NCBI GenBank assembly: GCA_020634375.1
Contig: JACKBX010000002.1
Coordinates: 186,001-250,000, forward strand
DNA: 64,000 bases
Origin: Ardenticatenaceae bacterium
GTDB taxonomy: Bacteria > Chloroflexota > Anaerolineae > Promineifilales > Promineifilaceae
Direction of reading: 5' to 3'
The position numbers and the translations under genes were made by a program. The number at the start of each line of letters is the position of its first letter. Position 1 is the first letter of the stretch. A model generated the notes under the pieces. The model did not search any database, was not told where the DNA came from, and saw only the letters and a program-made list of their open reading frames with translations. Shown piece after piece: positions 60,644 through 64,000 of this stretch.

Positions 60644-61660
60644 TTATGCGGTCAGAGCAATACGAAAGCCGATGGAGTCTGTACGGCCGTTCACACGCAA
60701 ACTGGTGCGGGCGGTACAGCGCAAATCAGCTTTGGAGGTGTCATAGGCCCCGCCGCGACAAATGCGGCGCAAACGTGGGTTTTGTTGATGAGCGGTGGGG
60801 TCTTCACGGCCGTCATTGGCCTGATAAGGGTATGGGTATTGAGGTTCGCGGCGGCTATCACCCCACAGCGTGCTCGTCCATTCAGCAACATTGCCAAGCA
60901 TGTCCGCACAACCGTAGGGGCTGAGGTGATCGTCATGGGCAGTAACGGCCGTTGTACCAGCACTGTCTGCATTGCACGCTCCGTCTATCCACTCATGGCC
61001 CCAGGGGTACGGCCGTTCATCAGTACCTCGTGCCGCCTTCTCCCACGCCGCCTCTGTGGGCAACCGGTAGCTTCGCCCCGTCGCCTCACTAAGCCATTGG
61101 CAGTAAGCCACGGCATCTTCCCACGAAACCCCTACAACAGGATGATCTGGTTTGTCTTGTGGTGGGGTCTTGCCAAACCAGCCGGTGCTGGGCGGCGGCG
61201 GGTTCTGTGCCGGATTTTGCTTCAAGAATTCAGCGTATTGCGCATTGGTGATGGGGTATTTGCCCATACGGAAGTAGGCCAGTTCTACAACATGGTGCGG
61301 CGTTTCTTCAGGTGGCGCATCGGCAGCATCGCTGCCCATCGAGAATGCCCCAGCCGGAACTGGCACAGTTTCCGGCTCGAAATGCAAACGTTTGACCGGC
61401 TCACCTAACAGTTCGGCATCGCTGCCCAGCAAAGCTGGGTCGGGCCATTCTTGTTGTGGGCGTAGTTGTTGGCAGAGGGTGATCAGGTCTGGGAGACGGC
61501 CGTTCCGCTGGCAATACTGCACCAACGCTCGCATCCTCTCTGCCCGCCCCAACAAGCGCGAAACCACATCATCCAGCTCAATACGTAGTTCGTAGGCCAG
61601 GTCTTCTAATTCACCTTCATCAAAAGATTGTTTGAGTAACTCAAGCAGGCTTTGGGACAT
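60644..61660 (-). CDS. EAD plus FGE-sulfatase-like protein, conflict system B
   Basis: 338 residues. Residues about 4-72 form an EAD (FDEGELEDLAYELRIELDD ... YCQRNGRLPDL...LRP) of the same kind as the insert in the system A SIR2-like protein. Residues about 90-338 are a formylglycine-generating-enzyme/C-type-lectin-like domain: PAGAFSMGSDAAD, ITNAQYAEFL, HPVVGVSWEDAVAYCQWLS, YRLPTEAAWEKAARG, MLGNVAEWTS, and GGAYDTSKADLRCTART. The catalytic cysteine pair of true FGE (in the SYMCHRSYC region) is missing, so it is likely a binding, not an oxidising, domain. First gene of the operon, 42 bp ahead of the SIR2-like gene. Confidence 0.82.
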   Translation of the reverse strand: MSQSLLELLKQSFDEGELEDLAYELRIELDDVVSRLLGRAERMRALVQYCQRNGRLPDLITLCQQLRPQQEWPDPALLGSDAELLGEPVKRLHFEPETVPVPAGAFSMGSDAADAPPEETPHHVVELAYFRMGKYPITNAQYAEFLKQNPAQNPPPPSTGWFGKTPPQDKPDHPVVGVSWEDAVAYCQWLSEATGRSYRLPTEAAWEKAARGTDERPYPWGHEWIDGACNADSAGTTAVTAHDDHLSPYGCADMLGNVAEWTSTLWGDSRREPQYPYPYQANDGREDPTAHQQNPRLRRICRGGAYDTSKADLRCTARTSLRVNGRTDSIGFRIALTA

Positions 61661-61736
61661 GTTTTAGTGATGATTAATTGGGTTGGATTATCGACAAAAA
61701 TGTTATTAGCAGCTAACGTGACATAAAGGATAGCGT

Positions 61737-61765
61737 AAAATAGGACTTAAGTCACGTTTGTACAA
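61737..61765 (-). promoter_or_regulatory. Putative promoter of the system B operon
   Basis: On the minus strand TTGTAC (61765-61760), 17-bp spacer, TATTTT (61742-61737), about 77 bp upstream of the FGE-like start. Divergent from the alaS promoter, about 25 bp away. Confidence 0.45.
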
Positions 61766-61789
61766 AATTTCTCAGGTGGACGGCCGTTA

Positions 61790-61818
61790 TTGACAACGGC
61801 CGTTACCTTTGCTACCCT
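61790..61818 (+). promoter_or_regulatory. Promoter of the alaS leader
   Basis: TTGACA (61790-61795), 17 bp containing an ACGGCCGT palindrome, TACCCT (61813-61818). The leader-peptide ATG begins 7 nt after the -10, predicting a leaderless mRNA start. Same TTGACA-17-TANNNT form as 44600-44628. Confidence 0.6.
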
Positions 61819-61825
61819 TTTCACC

Positions 61826-61903
61826 ATGTTAATGAATCAGCACATCACAAACAGCGCCGCGGCTGCTAGCCAGACATTCCGTCTGGTTTGTTGTGCTGCC
61901 TAA
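61826..61903 (+). CDS. Alanine-rich leader peptide of alaS
   Basis: 25 codons: MLMNQHITNSAAAASQTF then RLVCCAA, ending TAA (61901-61903). It has four consecutive alanine codons (GCC GCG GCT GCT, 61856-61867) and two more just before the stop (61895-61900), 6 of 25 codons for the very amino acid that the downstream enzyme charges. It lies between a promoter and a strong terminator upstream of alaS. No ribosome-binding site is needed if the transcript is leaderless. Translation would couple Ala-tRNA supply to terminator formation. Confidence 0.75.
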   Translation: MLMNQHITNSAAAASQTFRLVCCAA

Positions 61904-61960
61904 ACTCCCTACCTTATAACAGGCATACAACCGCCAGACTAGACAAACAGTCTGGCGGTT
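61868..61960 (+). promoter_or_regulatory. Trp-type transcription attenuator controlling alaS
   Basis: Four segments: 1 = CCAGAC (61870-61875), 2 = GTCTGG (61881-61886), 3 = CCGCCAGACT (61931-61940), 4 = AGTCTGGCGG (61949-61958). Pairings 1:2 (extendable to 8 bp), 2:3 (6-7 bp antiterminator) and 3:4 (terminator) are mutually exclusive. A ribosome stalled on the Ala codons 61856-61867 would cover segment 1 and free 2 to pair with 3, letting transcription run into alaS. Confidence 0.75.
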
Positions 61961-61970
61961 TTTTTATTTT
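61929..61970 (+). terminator. Intrinsic terminator in the alaS leader
   Basis: 12-bp perfect stem (AACCGCCAGACT / AGTCTGGCGGTT), 8-nt loop, followed by TTTTTATTTT. Very strong rho-independent terminator 170 bp ahead of the alaS start. Confidence 0.9.
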
Positions 61971-62140
61971 CAGGACTGCAAAGCAATGCTACAACACTAC
62001 ATCCACTCTGCCAGGGCTAGACGCCTCTCACAAGTTCTATTTTAACGGGTGAGAGGCAAATAGAAGTTACGCATAAACCGCATCGTGCGGTACAATTTTT
62101 GAGCCATCAAATTCATAGCAAAAAAGAGAGTGAGCAAGTC
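61971..62140 (+). other. Leader between attenuator and alaS
   Basis: 170 bases, no gene. Contains inverted repeats GCCTCTCAC (62023-62031)/GTGAGAGGC (62049-62057) and ACCGCA-TCG-TGCGGT (62077-62091), the latter followed by ACAATTTTT. TACAAT at 62091-62096 could be a second -10, without a good -35. Weak AGAGAG ribosome-binding site about 10-15 bp before ATG 62141. Confidence 0.45.
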
Positions 62141-64000
62141 ATGAAACAACCTAAAACTAGTAACGAACTTCGTCAGGCATTCCTGAATTTCTTCAATGAG
62201 CGCGGTCACGAAATTGTCGCCAGCGCCATTTTGCCACAACAAGACAACCCTACCCTACTGTTCACCAATGCCGGGATGAATCAGTTTGTGGACGTATTTT
62301 TGGGTAAAGAAAAACGCGCCTACAGTCGCGCTACCACCTCGCAAAAATGTATGCGCGTGCAAGGCAAACACAATGATTTGGAAAACGTCGGCCCATCGCC
62401 ACGCCACCACACCTTTTTCGAGATGCTCGGTAACTTTTCCTTCGGCGATTACTTTAAGCAAGACGCCATTCGCTATGCGTATGACTTTTTGACCAAGACC
62501 TGCGCCATTCCGCCAGACAAGTTGTACTTCACCGTACATACCAGCGACGACGAGGCCTATCATATTTGGGCCAACGAAATTGGCGCACCTGCCGACCACA
62601 TTTTGCGCATGGGCGACAAAACCAACTTTTGGTCAATGGGCGATACTGGCCCTTGCGGTCCCACCAGCGAACTCCATTATGATTGGGGGCCGGAAGCGTG
62701 CACCTGCGGCCAGCCAGACTGCTCTGTGCTGTTGGACAATGACTGCGACCGCTGGCTGGAGGTATGGAACCTGGTGTTCATGCAGTTTGATCAAGCGGCG
62801 GATGGCACGCGCACGCTGCTGCCCAAACCGGGCGTGGATACGGGGATGGGGCTGGAACGCATTACCAGCGTGGTGCAGCAAACGCCGGTTAATTATGATA
62901 ATGACCTCTTTTCTCCGGCGATGGACATGGTGCAGGAGTTATTGGGCGATCAAGATGCTGACCGCCAGCAAAAGTATGTGGGCTACCGTGTGATTGCCGA
63001 TCACGGCCGTGCAGCCACATTCATGATTGCCGATGGCGTGCGCCCCGGCAGCACCGGCGCAGGCTACGTGCTGCGCATGGTCATCCGTCGCGCGGCGCGG
63101 TTTGGGCGTAAGATTGGTTTCACAGAACCGTTTCTTGCCCATGTTGCCGGCGTCTTCATTGACCAAATGGGGAACGCCTACCCAGAACTGAAACAACGGC
63201 GCGAACACATTTTGCGCACATTGACCCGCGAAGAAGAAAAATTTGCCCGCACCGTAGACAGCGGACTGGCACAGCTCGATAAAATCATCGCCGAACTGGG
63301 CGAACGCGGCGAAACGGAAGTCTCCGGAGACACGGCCTTTAATTTGTACGCCACTTATGGCCTGCCTCTGGAAATCACGCGGGACGTGGTGAAAGAGTTG
63401 GGGCTGACAGTGGATGAACCGGGCTTTGTGCGTGCGCGGGATGCACATGCTGAGGCCAGCGGCGCAGGCCGTTTTGGACAATACGAGACGGGAACCAACG
63501 TGTATGCGGATGCTCTGCACGAGTTGATGATCTCTGGCACCCTAGAAGAGGGTGTGGAGTATGATCCGTACCTGGGCGCAAACTCTGAATCGGAAGTGGT
63601 CGCCATTTTCCGTGATGGGCAGCAGGTGGACGCACTTGAGACAGGCGAAACGGGTGAAGTGGTCACGGCCGTTACGCCCTTCTATGTTGAAGCAGGTGGC
63701 GAGGTCAGCGATACGGGCATGATTTTGTGCAAAGGCGGCCAGTTCCGCGTGGAGGACACGCGCAAGCCAGTCAATGGGCTGGTGGTACATATCGGTACGG
63801 TTGAAGACGGCCGTATTACCCTGGGCGGACAAGTGCATCTTCGTGTGGATAACGGCCGTCGTTGGGACATCCGTCGCAACCACACCGCCACACACATCCT
63901 GCACAAAGAACTACGCGCTCACCTGGGCACACACGTCCAGCAGGCCGGTTCATTGGTCGCACCTGACCGCCTGCGCTTCGACTTCACGCACGATCAGGGC
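62141..64000 (+). CDS. alaS: Alanyl-tRNA synthetase (5' part, cut by window end)
   Basis: 620 codons are present, open to the window edge; full AlaRS is about 870-900. Class II catalytic core: ELRQAFLNFFNERGHEIV, FTNAGMNQFVDVFLG, the SPRHHTFFEMLGNFSFGDYF motif region, TGPCGPTSELHYD, GVDTGMGLERI and the DGVRPGSTGAGYVLRMVIRRA block; then the start of the editing domain with NHTATHILHKEL (zinc/editing histidines, about residues 578-590). It charges tRNA-Ala. A cysteine-rich CTCGQPDC insert occurs near residues 187-194. Regulated by the leader-peptide attenuator upstream. No T-box sequence is present. Confidence 0.95.
   Translation, partial: MKQPKTSNELRQAFLNFFNERGHEIVASAILPQQDNPTLLFTNAGMNQFVDVFLGKEKRAYSRATTSQKCMRVQGKHNDLENVGPSPRHHTFFEMLGNFSFGDYFKQDAIRYAYDFLTKTCAIPPDKLYFTVHTSDDEAYHIWANEIGAPADHILRMGDKTNFWSMGDTGPCGPTSELHYDWGPEACTCGQPDCSVLLDNDCDRWLEVWNLVFMQFDQAADGTRTLLPKPGVDTGMGLERITSVVQQTPVNYDNDLFSPAMDMVQELLGDQDADRQQKYVGYRVIADHGRAATFMIADGVRPGSTGAGYVLRMVIRRAARFGRKIGFTEPFLAHVAGVFIDQMGNAYPELKQRREHILRTLTREEEKFARTVDSGLAQLDKIIAELGERGETEVSGDTAFNLYATYGLPLEITRDVVKELGLTVDEPGFVRARDAHAEASGAGRFGQYETGTNVYADALHELMISGTLEEGVEYDPYLGANSESEVVAIFRDGQQVDALETGETGEVVTAVTPFYVEAGGEVSDTGMILCKGGQFRVEDTRKPVNGLVVHIGTVEDGRITLGGQVHLRVDNGRRWDIRRNHTATHILHKELRAHLGTHVQQAGSLVAPDRLRFDFTHDQG

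Noticed and set aside
60266..61408. Long plus-strand ORF (380 codons) opposite system B
   Set aside because: It lies antisense to the SIR2-like and FGE-like genes, which have clear family motifs; no motifs or ribosome-binding site in the antisense frame.
60644..61660. True formylglycine-generating enzyme for sulfatase activation
   Set aside because: Active-site cysteine pair is absent, no sulfatase is nearby, and the protein carries an N-terminal EAD and sits in a SIR2/STAND operon.
61826..62140. T-box riboswitch upstream of alaS
   Set aside because: No GGGTGG-type T-box sequence or specifier-loop architecture; the terminator and Ala-codon ORF fit leader-peptide attenuation instead.
1..64000. 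CRISPR array
   Set aside because: No regularly spaced identical repeats of 25-40 bp and no cas genes were found; the repeated ACGGCCGT octamer is scattered, not arrayed.

Overview
The window looks like a chromosomal piece of a filamentous or otherwise complex Chloroflexota bacterium (Anaerolineae/Ardenticatenia-like). This is inferred from gene style: multi-GAF kinase, membrane-anchored STAND-WD40 proteins, a secreted subtilase with DUF11 repeats ending in YLPIVLAP, a PsrB-PsrC fusion, and moderate GC. No rRNA is present to confirm it. Genes are dense on both strands, and there is no CRISPR array, prophage or intact insertion sequence.

Layout. (1) 15-6781: a SIR2-like/EAD protein overlapping a giant nSTAND-TM-WD40 protein (conflict system A). 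(2) 6814-7797: lipoate-protein ligase. (3) 8024-16706: a sulfur island with TusA, a PsrBC fusion, a PsrA-type molybdoenzyme, a CstB-like persulfide dioxygenase/rhodanese interrupted by an in-frame UGA, two YeeE/YedE half-transporters and a TorD-like chaperone. (4) 16796-27700: SppA-like protease, NadE, a secreted subtilase, an uncharacterised protein paired with a MobA-like nucleotidyltransferase, and SecA. (5) 27825-36336: hybrid GAF histidine kinase, adenosine deaminase, MutM and Zwf. (6) 36356-44511, minus strand: GT39, tRNA-Lys, then Dus, MBL, MiaA, YraN, a frameshifted GT4 and a degenerate CinA. (7) 44732-50643: a tyrosine-recombinase-like protein without catalytic residues, an ABC-2 exporter, a YhfC-type membrane protease, an orphan McrC and a TIGR01777 epimerase. 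(8) 50739-54980: an HTH-citrate synthase/threonine dehydratase pair divergent from two cupins and AzlCD. (9) 55020-61660, minus strand: conflict system B (EAD-FGE-like, SIR2-like, nSTAND-TM-WD40-TPR). (10) 61826-64000: an alanine-rich leader peptide, a transcription attenuator and alaS (cut by the window edge).

The strongest discoveries are: a trp-type attenuator with an Ala-codon leader peptide in front of alaS; a highly iterated palindrome ACGGCCGT (about 120 copies by eye in 64 kb, 1-2 expected); a UGA codon replacing a normally conserved cysteine in a persulfide dioxygenase, followed by a SECIS-like hairpin; two paralogous SIR2/EAD/STAND-WD40 systems that exchange the EAD module between partners; and a family of hairpins built from short repeated words between genes, with relatives inserted in frame inside genes.
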